A stretch of DNA of 64,000 bases from Pseudomonas sp. 10S4 (GTDB taxonomy: Bacteria > Pseudomonadota > Gammaproteobacteria > Pseudomonadales > Pseudomonadaceae): contig NZ_CP133774.1 in assembly GCF_034344865.1 (NCBI RefSeq), positions 372,001 through 436,000 of the forward strand, in the 5' to 3' direction. Within the stretch, counting starts at the first letter, position 1, and every line of letters starts with the position of its first letter. Under the pieces are notes generated by a model that had not been told where the DNA came from, ran no database searches, and saw only the letters and a list, made by a program, of their open reading frames with translations. Positions 29,689 to 38,192 of the stretch are shown in pieces. A program made the translations under genes and the position numbers.

Positions 29689-31490
29689 AAATGTCGCGAC
29701 GTCGCAGCATGGCCTTGCTGAGTTTTGTGGCGCTGGCCCTGGCCTCGATCCTGTTGTTCCTGTACCTCAAATCCAGCTCCGACCAGACCTCGACTTACAC
29801 CGATTCCCGGGATTTGATCGGCCGGATGAAACAGCTCAACGCGCAATGGGAAACCGAGATTCTCAAGGCCCGGATCACCATCTATCACAACTACGATCCG
29901 CTGGTCACACCGCTGACCGAGATGACGCAGCTGTGGGAGCGGTTCGACAGCATGGAGTCGGGCCACGGGCGCAATGACGCGGCCATGTGGAAAACCAGCC
30001 ATGACGCCTACCTGGCCGCCATCCAGGAAAAGACCCGGCTGGTGGAACAGTTCAAATCCCACAACGCGGTGCTGCGCAACTCCCTGGCGTTTTTGCCCAC
30101 TGCCGAGGACGACATCCAGCAACCCCTGGCCGAACTGGTGGATGGCGACAAACTGCAACTGCAGAACATCGCCACCGACACCTATGACCTGCTGCTCAGC
30201 AGCCTGGAATTTGCCCAGGTCACCTCTGACGACAGGGCCGCCGACATTCTGGTAGGCCTGAACAAACTGGGGGTGAACAAAACGCGGCTGCCGGAGCCGT
30301 TCCACGAGCCGATCGACATTTTGAGCAACCACATCGCACTGATCCTGCGCGAACAACCGATCGTCAACCGGCTGCTGGACAACATTGAAGCCGTTCCCGT
30401 GGCCGAACGCCTGGACGACATCACCGGCCTGTTGAACAAGGATCAGCAACAGGCCGACGCGGTTTATCAGCGCTATCACTTATACATGCTGGTGCTGGTG
30501 CTGGTGCTGGTGCTGGTGTACCTGGCGATTCGCTTGATGCGCAGCTTCACCGAGATCAATCGCGTCAACAAAGCCCTGCAAACCGCCAACGAAGAGCTGG
30601 AGATACGCGTCGAAGAACGCACCCAGGAACTCAAGGATACCCAGAGCGAACTGCTCGACACCGCGCGCCAGGCCGGCATGGCCGAGATCGCCACCAACGT
30701 GCTGCACAACGTCGGCAACGTGCTCAACAGCGTGAACATCTCCGCCGATCTGGTCACCCGCAAACTGCGCAGCAGCAAGGCCCTGGGGCTGGGCAAGGCG
30801 ATGCAATTGATCAACGAGCACCCGACGGACCTGGGCAGTTTTCTAACCGAGGATGCAAAGGGTAAATTGCTGCCCGGTTACCTTAATCAACTGGTGGACG
30901 CCATTGCCCTCGAACAACAGGGCATGACCGACGAGTTGGCGCAACTGACCAAAAGCGTGGACCACATCAAGGACATCGTCGCCACCCAGCAGTCCTACGC
31001 AGGCGCCAACAGCCTGATGGAGCCGCTGCACATCAGCGAACTGCTGGAGGACGCCCTGCGCATGAACTCCGGCGCCCTGACCCGGCACCATGTCACGGTG
31101 GTCAAGGAGTACAGCGAAGTGCCGCGGGTGATGGGCGACAAGCATCGGCTGCTGCTGATTCTGATCAACCTGATCAGCAACGCCAAATACGCGATGTCCG
31201 ACCTGAGCAACCGCCCGCGCCAGATGACCCTGGGGGTGAAAATCGTCGACGACGCCACCCTGCAAGTCAGCGTCAAGGACGACGGTGAAGGGATCCCGGA
31301 GGAGAACATGACACGGATCTTCGCCCACGGTTTTACCACCCGCAAGGAAGGCCACGGCTTCGGCCTGCACAGCTGCGCCCTGGCCGCCATCGAGATGAAC
31401 GGACACTTGACCGCCCACAGCGACGGGCCGGGCAAAGGCGCACAGTTCACCTTGCAGATCCCCCTGAAAACCGTAGCAGGTGACGCATGA
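29685..31490 (+). CDS. Membrane sensor histidine kinase with HNVGN motif
   Basis: This 601-residue kinase has TM1 at about residues 8-28, a helical periplasmic sensor of about 235 residues, and TM2 near 268-285 (LVLVLVLVLVYLAI). A long coiled coil follows, then a His domain with VLHNVGNVLNSV and an HATPase domain (NLISNAKYAMSD, DDGEGI, GHGFGLHSCALA). The HNVGN box is a minor kinase class distinct from the common HExxNP type. Its ATG overlaps the peroxidase stop and its stop overlaps the next start, both by ATGA. It may sense redox state or the peroxidase product; that is inference. TM2 is encoded by five perfect CTGGTG repeats. Confidence 0.88.
   Translation: MKMSRRRSMALLSFVALALASILLFLYLKSSSDQTSTYTDSRDLIGRMKQLNAQWETEILKARITIYHNYDPLVTPLTEMTQLWERFDSMESGHGRNDAAMWKTSHDAYLAAIQEKTRLVEQFKSHNAVLRNSLAFLPTAEDDIQQPLAELVDGDKLQLQNIATDTYDLLLSSLEFAQVTSDDRAADILVGLNKLGVNKTRLPEPFHEPIDILSNHIALILREQPIVNRLLDNIEAVPVAERLDDITGLLNKDQQQADAVYQRYHLYMLVLVLVLVLVYLAIRLMRSFTEINRVNKALQTANEELEIRVEERTQELKDTQSELLDTARQAGMAEIATNVLHNVGNVLNSVNISADLVTRKLRSSKALGLGKAMQLINEHPTDLGSFLTEDAKGKLLPGYLNQLVDAIALEQQGMTDELAQLTKSVDHIKDIVATQQSYAGANSLMEPLHISELLEDALRMNSGALTRHHVTVVKEYSEVPRVMGDKHRLLLILINLISNAKYAMSDLSNRPRQMTLGVKIVDDATLQVSVKDDGEGIPEENMTRIFAHGFTTRKEGHGFGLHSCALAAIEMNGHLTAHSDGPGKGAQFTLQIPLKTVAGDA
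30489..30518 (+). repeat. (CTGGTG)5 hexanucleotide tandem repeat
   Basis: Five perfect 6-base units within the kinase gene encode (Leu-Val)5 in the second membrane helix. Gain or loss of units would keep the reading frame but change helix length by two residues each. Confidence 0.95.
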
Positions 31491-32893
31491 GCGAACCTTC
31501 GAATCGACGCATTTTGTTGATCGATGACACACCGTCCATCCACGTGGACTTTCGCAAGATCCTCACCCCGAACCCGGTGCAACACGTGGAACTGGATGAG
31601 ATGGAGGCCGCACTGTTCGGCGCCGCAGCGAAATCCGCCAGCGCATTGTTCGAACTGGACTCGGCGTTCGGCGGCCAGGAAGGCCTGGGCAAGCTTAAAT
31701 TCGCCCTGAAGGAAAACCGTCCCTACGCCATGGCCTTCGTCGACATGCGCATGCCCGACGGCTGGGACGGTGCACAAACCATCGAATACCTGTGGCAGGA
31801 AGACCCGCGCCTGCAAGTGGTGGTGTGTACCGCCTACTCTGATTATTCGTGGGATGAACTGCTGGACCGTTTGCAGGCCCATGACCGGCTACTGATCCTG
31901 AAAAAACCGTTCGACAATATTGAAGTCCAGCAGATGGCCAATACCCTGCTGACCAAATGGGACATGACCGAGCGGGCCAGCGTGCAGATGGACCATTTGG
32001 GGCAGATGGTTGAGCGCCGGACCCGGCAGTTCAAAGAGGCCAGCGTGGAACTGCAACGGGAAATCGACGAACGCAAACAGCTTGAATCGCAACTGGTGCA
32101 ATCGGAAAAACTCGCTTCGCTGGGGCAACTGGCCGCCGGTGTCGCCCATGAAATCAACAACCCTATCGGTTTCATTTCTTCCAACCTCGGCTGTCTGGAC
32201 GGCTACTTCAAACAACTGCAGGAAATGCTCGATGCGTATCGAGGAGCCGAAGCGTCGATTACTTCACCCGAGGTGATCGAGCGGCTTAATGTGCTGCGCG
32301 AACGCGTCGAGCTGGAGTTCCTGCGTGAGGACATTCCGCTGCTGATCAAAGAGTCCAAGGACGGCATCAGCCGGGTCGGGCAGATCGTCAAGGACCTGAA
32401 GGATTTCTCCCGGGTGGATTCCAGCCAGGAATGGCAGTGGGCCAATCTGCAACAAGGCATCGAATCGACCCTGAACATCGTCGCCAACGAACTCAAGTAC
32501 AAGGCCGACGTGGTGAAGGAGTATCAGGTGCTGCCGGAGATCGAGTGCCTGCCGTCGCAAATCAACCAGGTGATCATGAACCTGATCGTCAACGCCTCGC
32601 AGGCTATCGGGCCGGAACGCGGAGTCATCACCCTGCGTACCGGGCTTGAGGGGGAAACCGTCTGGATTGAAGTTGCCGATACCGGGTCTGGCATTGAGCC
32701 GCAGTGCTTGCAGAAGATATTCGACCCGTTTTTCACCACCAAACCGATTGGCCAAGGCACCGGGCTTGGGTTGTCACTGTCGTACGGGATCGTGAAAAAA
32801 CATCACGGGGATATTTCGGTGCGCAGTGAAGTCGGCGCTGGCACAACCTTCAGAGTCGAGTTGCCGGTGCACCAAACCAAAGCCGCTGCCTGA
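31487..32893 (+). CDS. Receiver-histidine kinase (N-terminal receiver hybrid)
   Basis: This 468-residue soluble protein begins with the same atypical receiver as the two c-di-GMP proteins (ILLIDDTPSIHVDF, Asp in VDMRMPDGWDG, Lys in ILKKPFD). A coiled coil follows, then HisKA with LAAGVAHEINNPIGF and HATPase (NLIVNASQAIGP, DTGSGI, GTGLGLSLSYG). It has no membrane segment. It is the last gene of the operon and could relay from the membrane kinase upstream to the receivers of the two c-di-GMP enzymes. The ATGA overlap couples it to the previous gene. Confidence 0.9.
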   Translation: MSEPSNRRILLIDDTPSIHVDFRKILTPNPVQHVELDEMEAALFGAAAKSASALFELDSAFGGQEGLGKLKFALKENRPYAMAFVDMRMPDGWDGAQTIEYLWQEDPRLQVVVCTAYSDYSWDELLDRLQAHDRLLILKKPFDNIEVQQMANTLLTKWDMTERASVQMDHLGQMVERRTRQFKEASVELQREIDERKQLESQLVQSEKLASLGQLAAGVAHEINNPIGFISSNLGCLDGYFKQLQEMLDAYRGAEASITSPEVIERLNVLRERVELEFLREDIPLLIKESKDGISRVGQIVKDLKDFSRVDSSQEWQWANLQQGIESTLNIVANELKYKADVVKEYQVLPEIECLPSQINQVIMNLIVNASQAIGPERGVITLRTGLEGETVWIEVADTGSGIEPQCLQKIFDPFFTTKPIGQGTGLGLSLSYGIVKKHHGDISVRSEVGAGTTFRVELPVHQTKAAA

Positions 32894-32925
32894 ACCCCGA
32901 TTAAATGTGGAAAACACAAATCAAA

Positions 32926-33014
32926 TGTGTGCGAGCTTGCTCGCGATAGCGGTATGTCAGTCACTATAAATGTTGACTGACACGGCCCAATCGCGAGCAA
33001 GCTCGCTCCCACAG
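32926..33014. repeat. REP doublet, family B variant
   Basis: Facing arms (GCGAGCTTGCTCGCGATAGC and its counterpart) are separated by a spacer with TGACTGACA/TGTCAGTCA mirror bases. It lies between the convergent receiver-kinase and permease genes. Confidence 0.83.
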
Positions 33015-33034
33015 GGTCATGCAACAGGTTGGGT

Positions 33035-34360
33035 TTATGTGGCTTCCTGGAAATCCATTTCCGGTGGCTGACGACGGAACCCGCCGGTGAGCACGGCCAG
33101 GTACACCACGCCAATCGCCAGCCAGCTCAGGCCAAGGTAAATCGCCAGGTGATCGAGGCTGACCATCAGCCACAGGTCCGCAACCAACCCAATGAACGGG
33201 AACACCAGGAACAGCACCAGTTCACGCGGGCCTTTCTTCTCGCCAGCGATCCAGTAATGGAAGATCACCGACAGGTTCACCAGGCTGAAGGCCAGGAAGG
33301 CGCCGAAGTTGATGAACGATGTCGAGGTTGCCACGTCCAGTTTCAGCGCCAGCAAGGCCACCACTGCACACAGCAAAATGCTGTTGACCGGCGTGCCGAA
33401 CTTCTCATGCAAGGTGCCGAAGAACGACTTGGGCAACACACCGTCGCGGCCCATGGCGAACAGCAACCGCGAACCGCTGGCCTGGGCCGACAGACCCGAG
33501 GCGAACTGGCCGACGATCAGGCCGATCAGGAAGATCGACACAAACAAGTCGCCGCCAATGTTGCGGGCAATCTCATAGGCCGCCGAGTCGACGTTATCGA
33601 ACTGGAACGCCGGATGGGCGATCTGCACGAAGTACGACACACCGACAAATATCAAGCCGCCGATCAGGGTAATCAGCATGATCGCCCGTGGGATGGTGCG
33701 GCGCGGGTCGCGGGTTTCTTCGGTCAGGGTACTGACCGCGTCAAAGCCGAGGAATGAGTAGCAGGCGATGGCTGCGCCGCTCATGATCAGCGGCATCTGC
33801 ATGTCGCCGTTGAAGAATGGTTTGACCGTCCATAGCGGTGTGCTCGCATCGCCGCCGATGTAATGGATACACAGCACGACGAAGGCAATCAGCACCAGCG
33901 CTTGCACCAGCATCAGCAAGGCGTTGATGCCGTTGGCCAGCTTCAGGCCGACGATGTTGATCGCGCTGGTGATGCCGATAAACGCCAACACCCAGATCCA
34001 CTGCGGCACCGCCGGGAACGCGGAGTTGAGGTAAGCGGCGCCGATCAGCCAGATCGCCATCGGCAGGAACAGGTAGTCGAGCAACACGGCCCAACCGGCG
34101 ATGAACCCGAGTTTCGGGCTGATGGCTTTGCGCACATAACTGTAGGCCGAGCCAGCGACCGGGAACGCGGCGGCCATGCGCCCGTAGCTCATGGCGGTGA
34201 AGAACATCGCCACCAGCGCCGCCAGATAAGCGGCCGGAACCATGCCGGCGGTGGATTGAGCGAGAATGCCAAAGGTGCCGAGCACAATGATCGGCGTCAT
34301 GTAGGCGATGCCAAACAGCACCACCGAACCCAATGACAGGGTGCGTTGCAAACGAGCCAT
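33035..34360 (-). CDS. APC superfamily amino-acid/polyamine permease
   Basis: This 441-residue membrane protein has about twelve helices. The first carries the APC substrate-binding bend (GIAYMTPIIVLGTFG), and helix 6 has ACYSFLGFDAVSTLTEET, as in putrescine importer PuuP-like permeases. It should import an amino acid or polyamine across the inner membrane. Downstream of the nitrilase-family amidase on the same strand and near a divergent LuxR regulator, it may supply the amidase substrate. A REP doublet sits at its 3' end and another separates it from the amidase. Confidence 0.87.
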   Translation of the reverse strand: MARLQRTLSLGSVVLFGIAYMTPIIVLGTFGILAQSTAGMVPAAYLAALVAMFFTAMSYGRMAAAFPVAGSAYSYVRKAISPKLGFIAGWAVLLDYLFLPMAIWLIGAAYLNSAFPAVPQWIWVLAFIGITSAINIVGLKLANGINALLMLVQALVLIAFVVLCIHYIGGDASTPLWTVKPFFNGDMQMPLIMSGAAIACYSFLGFDAVSTLTEETRDPRRTIPRAIMLITLIGGLIFVGVSYFVQIAHPAFQFDNVDSAAYEIARNIGGDLFVSIFLIGLIVGQFASGLSAQASGSRLLFAMGRDGVLPKSFFGTLHEKFGTPVNSILLCAVVALLALKLDVATSTSFINFGAFLAFSLVNLSVIFHYWIAGEKKGPRELVLFLVFPFIGLVADLWLMVSLDHLAIYLGLSWLAIGVVYLAVLTGGFRRQPPEMDFQEAT

Positions 34361-34478
34361 GAGCGACTACTCCGAATTTATTAGATTTATGGCAGAGCCG
34401 AGTTCGGCGCAAGTTACGGGTGTTGCTTTGTTGTTCTGGGTTCAACGGTCCAGCAGGTGTGTCGTCTGTCAGGGCCTC

Positions 34479-34571
34479 TTCGCGAGCAAGCCCGCTCCCA
34501 CATTTGATTTATGTCGTTCACAAATTGCATGTCCGCTGAAGATCCCCTGTGGGAGCGGGCTTGCTCGCGAA
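34479..34571. repeat. REP pair, family B, outward orientation
   Basis: Two family B palindromes in tail-to-tail order, like those at 17438, with cores GCGAGCAAGCCCGCTCCC and its complement. It lies between the permease start and the amidase stop. Confidence 0.85.
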
Positions 34572-34601
34572 AGCGTCAGTCCAATCGACACAGAATCCGG
34601 A

Positions 34602-35423
34602 TCAGTTCGAAGGAATCAGCAGCTCCCGCAATCCCGAAGCATGCTCAACAATCTCCCCGGGCAACTTCAGCCGCTGATCGTCCAGGTAGCGATAATCCTG
34701 CCGAGCCGCCGTCAACTGATTCAGGTCCAGTTCAACCGTAAACTGTCCCTCCTCCCGCCCGGCCTCGAACAGCAACGCGCCCAGCGGATCCACCAACGCG
34801 CTGCCGCCGGCAAACAACAAGCCGCCATCACCCGCTTCCACCCGGTTGACCATCAGCGCAAACGCCTGGTTTTCCTGGGCGCGAGCCATGATCGCGGTAC
34901 GGTGAGTCGGGCCGTACGGGTCCATGTTGCCGTTGGTCACCAGCAGCAGCTCAGCGCCCAGTTGCGCCAAAGCGCGGGCGGTTTCGGGGAATTCGATGTC
35001 GTAGCAAATCAGCAGGCCGACCCGCACCCCGTTCCACAGACAAGTGGCGTAGCGATCACCGGCCTCGTAGACGCCGCGATCCGACGCCCACAAATGCGTC
35101 TTGCGATAGCGCAGGGCAATGCCTTCGGGGGTAATCAGCAGCGTGGTGTTGTAGAACCGGCCGTTGTCGTTCTCGGCCATGCCGACGACCACCGCAACCT
35201 TGCGTTCGCGGGCCGCATCAATCACCGCGCTGACGGTCGGGCCATCCAGCGCTTCGGCGACCTGGGCCGCGGTCTCTTCCGACGCAAAGCCCATCAAGTG
35301 GCCTTCAGGGAACATGATCAGTTGCGTGTCGACGGCGCAGGCAGCAATCGCCGCCAGTGCGCGTTCGAGGTTGTAAGCCGTGTCGTTGTCACGGCCCGCC
35401 AATTGGGCGAGTTCGACCTTCAT
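34602..35423 (-). CDS. Carbon-nitrogen hydrolase (nitrilase-family amidase)
   Basis: This 273-residue protein has the Glu-Lys-Cys triad of the nitrilase superfamily: Glu in MFPEGHLMGF, Lys in YRKTHLW and Cys in GLLICYDIEFPE. Such enzymes hydrolyse amides or N-carbamyl compounds; the active-site surroundings fit amidases better than true nitrilases. The protein is cytoplasmic. It is divergent from a LuxR-type regulator across a 127-base gap and followed by an APC permease, suggesting an inducible catabolic unit for an amide-containing nutrient. The substrate is not identifiable by eye. Confidence 0.87.
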   Translation of the reverse strand: MKVELAQLAGRDNDTAYNLERALAAIAACAVDTQLIMFPEGHLMGFASEETAAQVAEALDGPTVSAVIDAARERKVAVVVGMAENDNGRFYNTTLLITPEGIALRYRKTHLWASDRGVYEAGDRYATCLWNGVRVGLLICYDIEFPETARALAQLGAELLLVTNGNMDPYGPTHRTAIMARAQENQAFALMVNRVEAGDGGLLFAGGSALVDPLGALLFEAGREEGQFTVELDLNQLTAARQDYRYLDDQRLKLPGEIVEHASGLRELLIPSN

Positions 35424-35550
35424 GGGTATTCCTTGTTATGTGCGCCGGGGATGCAGAAAGATTGCCCGGTCGGTGTCTGTGCGCCAGTATGCGCAGCAAG
35501 CAACCGGCCAGGGAATTACGCGGCTGGGGTAACCCGATAGGGGTAGATGT

Positions 35551-36351
35551 ATGACACTCTCGCTGGATGACATCGCCTGGCACCGCTCGGTGGGGCAACT
35601 GATCGACGCCCTCGACAAGCCCAATTTCTGGACGCAGCTTGTCCGGTTGCTGGATCAATACGTGACCTTCGACAGCTGGGTGGCGCTGCTTTTCAGCGCC
35701 GATCAGCACCCGCTGGTGTTCGCCGAATGCCCGGGCGAGGACGGCAGCCCCGATCAGTTGTTCCAGGATTACCTGCGCGGTTTGTACCTGCTCGACCCGT
35801 TCTACATCGCCTGCCGCGAACAATCGCGCACCGGGCTCTATCGCCTGTCGGAAGTGGCCCCCGAGCACTTCGAGCTGACCGAGTATTACCAGCGCTACTT
35901 TCGTCTGAATGTGGTGGCCGACGAAATCCAGTTCAATTGCCAACTCGAAGGCGACCGCACGCTGTGCCTGTCGCTGGGCAGCAAGCAGCGCTTCAGTGGC
36001 CAGCAGATTGCGTTGCTGTCGCTGATCCAGCCGTGGGTGCTGGGTTTGTTACGCCAGCGCCTGCCCTATGAAATCAACGAAGTCGTGGCCCTGGCGCCGG
36101 CACCACCGCAGGTCGACTGGCGGGTACAGCTGGAAGCCTCGGTGCAGCAACTCAAAGGTGCGCAGTTGACCGCTCGGGAGCTGGATGTCGGGCGATTGAT
36201 GCTCAGCGGTTGCTCCAGTAAAGAAATCGCCCGTAAGCTGGAAATCTCCGTCGAAACCGTGAAAGTCCATAAGAAACACATGTACAGCAAGCTGGGGATC
36301 AAATCCCAATCCGAGCTGTTTTCGATATTTCTCCAGGCGCAGAATGCCTGA
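35551..36351 (+). CDS. LuxR family transcriptional regulator
   Basis: This 266-residue protein has a C-terminal LuxR/GerE helix-turn-helix (LTARELDVGRLMLSG, then KEIARKLEISVETVKVHKKHM) from about residue 203. The N-terminal 190 residues contain no receiver or AHL-binding signature that I can recognise. It is divergent from the amidase gene and probably controls it and itself. The ATG at 35551 follows GGGGTAGATGT. The family is common in Pseudomonas near amine-catabolism genes; the effector is unknown. Confidence 0.84.
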   Translation: MTLSLDDIAWHRSVGQLIDALDKPNFWTQLVRLLDQYVTFDSWVALLFSADQHPLVFAECPGEDGSPDQLFQDYLRGLYLLDPFYIACREQSRTGLYRLSEVAPEHFELTEYYQRYFRLNVVADEIQFNCQLEGDRTLCLSLGSKQRFSGQQIALLSLIQPWVLGLLRQRLPYEINEVVALAPAPPQVDWRVQLEASVQQLKGAQLTARELDVGRLMLSGCSSKEIARKLEISVETVKVHKKHMYSKLGIKSQSELFSIFLQAQNA

Positions 36352-36382
36352 AATGGTTAACCGTAATTTCGGGCAAAACCAT

Positions 36383-36516
36383 TGTGGCGAGGGGGCTCGC
36401 CCCCGTTCGGCTGCGAAGCAGTCGTGAAACCAATTGATGCGGTTGCCTGAAGGAATGCTGGGAGTGCTTCGCACTCCAACGGGGCAAGCCCCTCACCACA
36501 GAGCTCCCTCGCCACA
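36383..36516. repeat. REP doublet, family A, with extra right arm
   Basis: A facing pair of family A arms (left GCGAGGGGGCTCGCCCCC variant) is followed by a partial second right arm ending CTCCCTCGCCACA. It lies after the LuxR gene and before the glutamate-synthase-like gene. Confidence 0.83.
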
Positions 36517-36572
36517 AAAAGCAAGATGCAGCATTGCCAAACAATGACCGAGTCCGAACCCAGGGAAACCGT

Positions 36573-38192
36573 ATGAGCCTGTCACTCCTGAGCCGCTACG
36601 CCTTCTTTGCCGTCTGCGTGATATTCACCCTCGCCAGCCTGCCCTTTCTGGAGCACGACTGGCTCTGGCCGATCACAGCCGTCACCGGCATCCTCAGCCT
36701 GGTCGGCATCTTCGACCTGATGCAAAGCCCCCACGCGGTGCGCCGAAATTACCCGATCCTCGGCAACATTCGTTATCTGGTAGAAGGCATTCGCCCGGAA
36801 ATCCGCCAATACCTGCTCGAATCCGATAGCGACGCCCTGCCCTTCTCCCGGGCCCAGCGTTCGCTGGTCTATTCACGGGCCAAAAACGAAAGCGCCGACA
36901 AACCGTTCGGCACGCTGATCGACGTCTATCAGTCAGGTTTCGAGTTCATCGGCCACTCGATGCGCCCGGCACCATTGAGCGACCCGAGCAGTTTCCGGGT
37001 AATGGTTGGCGGCCCGCAGTGCACCCAGCCGTACTCGGCCTCGGTGTTCAACATCTCGGCCATGAGCTTCGGCTCTCTGAGCGCCAATGCCATTCGCGCA
37101 TTGAACCAGGGTGCCAAGCTCGGCAACTTCGCCCACGACACCGGTGAAGGCAGCATCAGTGCCTATCACCGGGAAAACGGCGGCGATCTGACGTGGGAAC
37201 TGGGCAGCGGCTACTTCGGCTGCCGCACCGCCGACGGCCGCTTCGACCCGGAACGCTTCGCCGCCCAGGCACAAACCCCGCAAGTGCGGATGATCGAAAT
37301 CAAAATGAGCCAAGGCGCGAAACCCGGCCACGGCGGCATCTTGCCCAAGCACAAGGTCACCAAGGAAATCGCCGAAACCCGCGGCATCATGATGGGCGAA
37401 GACTGCATCTCGCCGTCACGCCACAGCGCGTTTTCCACGCCGATCGAACTGATGCATTTCATCCAGCAACTGCGTGAACTGTCCGGCGGCAAACCGGTGG
37501 GCTTCAAGTTCTGCCTGGGTCACCCGTGGGAATTCATGGGCATCGCCAAGGCCATGCTGGAAACCGGCATTCTCCCGGACTTTATTGTCGTCGACGGCAA
37601 AGAAGGCGGCACCGGCGCTGCGCCCGTGGAATTCACCGACCACATCGGTGTGCCAATGCGCGAAGGCCTGTTGTTCGTCCACAACACGCTGGTGGGCCTG
37701 AACCTGCGGGACAAGATCAAACTCGGCGCCAGCGGCAAAATCGTCAGCGCCTTCGACATCGCCAGCGTCCTGGCCATCGGCGCCGACTGGGCCAACTCCG
37801 CCCGGGGCTTCATGTTCGCCATCGGCTGCATCCAGTCGCAAAGCTGCCACACCAACAAATGCCCGACCGGCGTCGCCACCCAGGACACCCTGCGCCAACG
37901 TGCGCTGGTGGTTCCGGACAAGGCTCAGCGGGTGTTCAACTTCCATCGCAATACGTTGAAGGCTCTGGCGGAAATGCTGGCGGCGGCGGGTTTGGAACAT
38001 CCTTCGCAGTTGTCGGCCAAGCATCTGGTGCGGCGCATGTCGGCGACCGAGATCAAATTGTTCTCGCAGTTGCATGTGTTTTTGAAACCGGGGGAATTGC
38101 TCACCGGGGAAGTGAATGGCGAGTTTTACTCGCGGATGTGGCAGATGGCGCGGGCGGATAGTTTTGAGCCGAGTGAGGTTGTTGCTGCGTAA
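36573..38192 (+). CDS. FMN-binding glutamate synthase family protein
   Basis: This 539-residue protein has two N-terminal membrane segments (about 5-50) followed by a glutamate-synthase-type FMN barrel. Visible signatures are FNISAMSFGSLSANAIRALN, KPGHGGILPKHKVTKEIAETRG, VVDGKEGGTGAAPVEF and the C-terminal QSCHTNKCPTGVATQ, with a Cys set resembling the Fe-S site of GltB. These stand-alone proteins lack the glutaminase domain, and their reaction is uncertain. The ATG at 36573 follows CAGGGAAACC. Its 3' end overlaps, in opposite orientation, the end of the glycosyltransferase gene at 38101. Confidence 0.87.
   Translation: MSLSLLSRYAFFAVCVIFTLASLPFLEHDWLWPITAVTGILSLVGIFDLMQSPHAVRRNYPILGNIRYLVEGIRPEIRQYLLESDSDALPFSRAQRSLVYSRAKNESADKPFGTLIDVYQSGFEFIGHSMRPAPLSDPSSFRVMVGGPQCTQPYSASVFNISAMSFGSLSANAIRALNQGAKLGNFAHDTGEGSISAYHRENGGDLTWELGSGYFGCRTADGRFDPERFAAQAQTPQVRMIEIKMSQGAKPGHGGILPKHKVTKEIAETRGIMMGEDCISPSRHSAFSTPIELMHFIQQLRELSGGKPVGFKFCLGHPWEFMGIAKAMLETGILPDFIVVDGKEGGTGAAPVEFTDHIGVPMREGLLFVHNTLVGLNLRDKIKLGASGKIVSAFDIASVLAIGADWANSARGFMFAIGCIQSQSCHTNKCPTGVATQDTLRQRALVVPDKAQRVFNFHRNTLKALAEMLAAAGLEHPSQLSAKHLVRRMSATEIKLFSQLHVFLKPGELLTGEVNGEFYSRMWQMARADSFEPSEVVAA

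Noticed and set aside
30489..30518. CTGGTG repeat as a CRISPR or minisatellite
   Set aside because: Units are adjacent with no spacers and lie inside a coding membrane helix.
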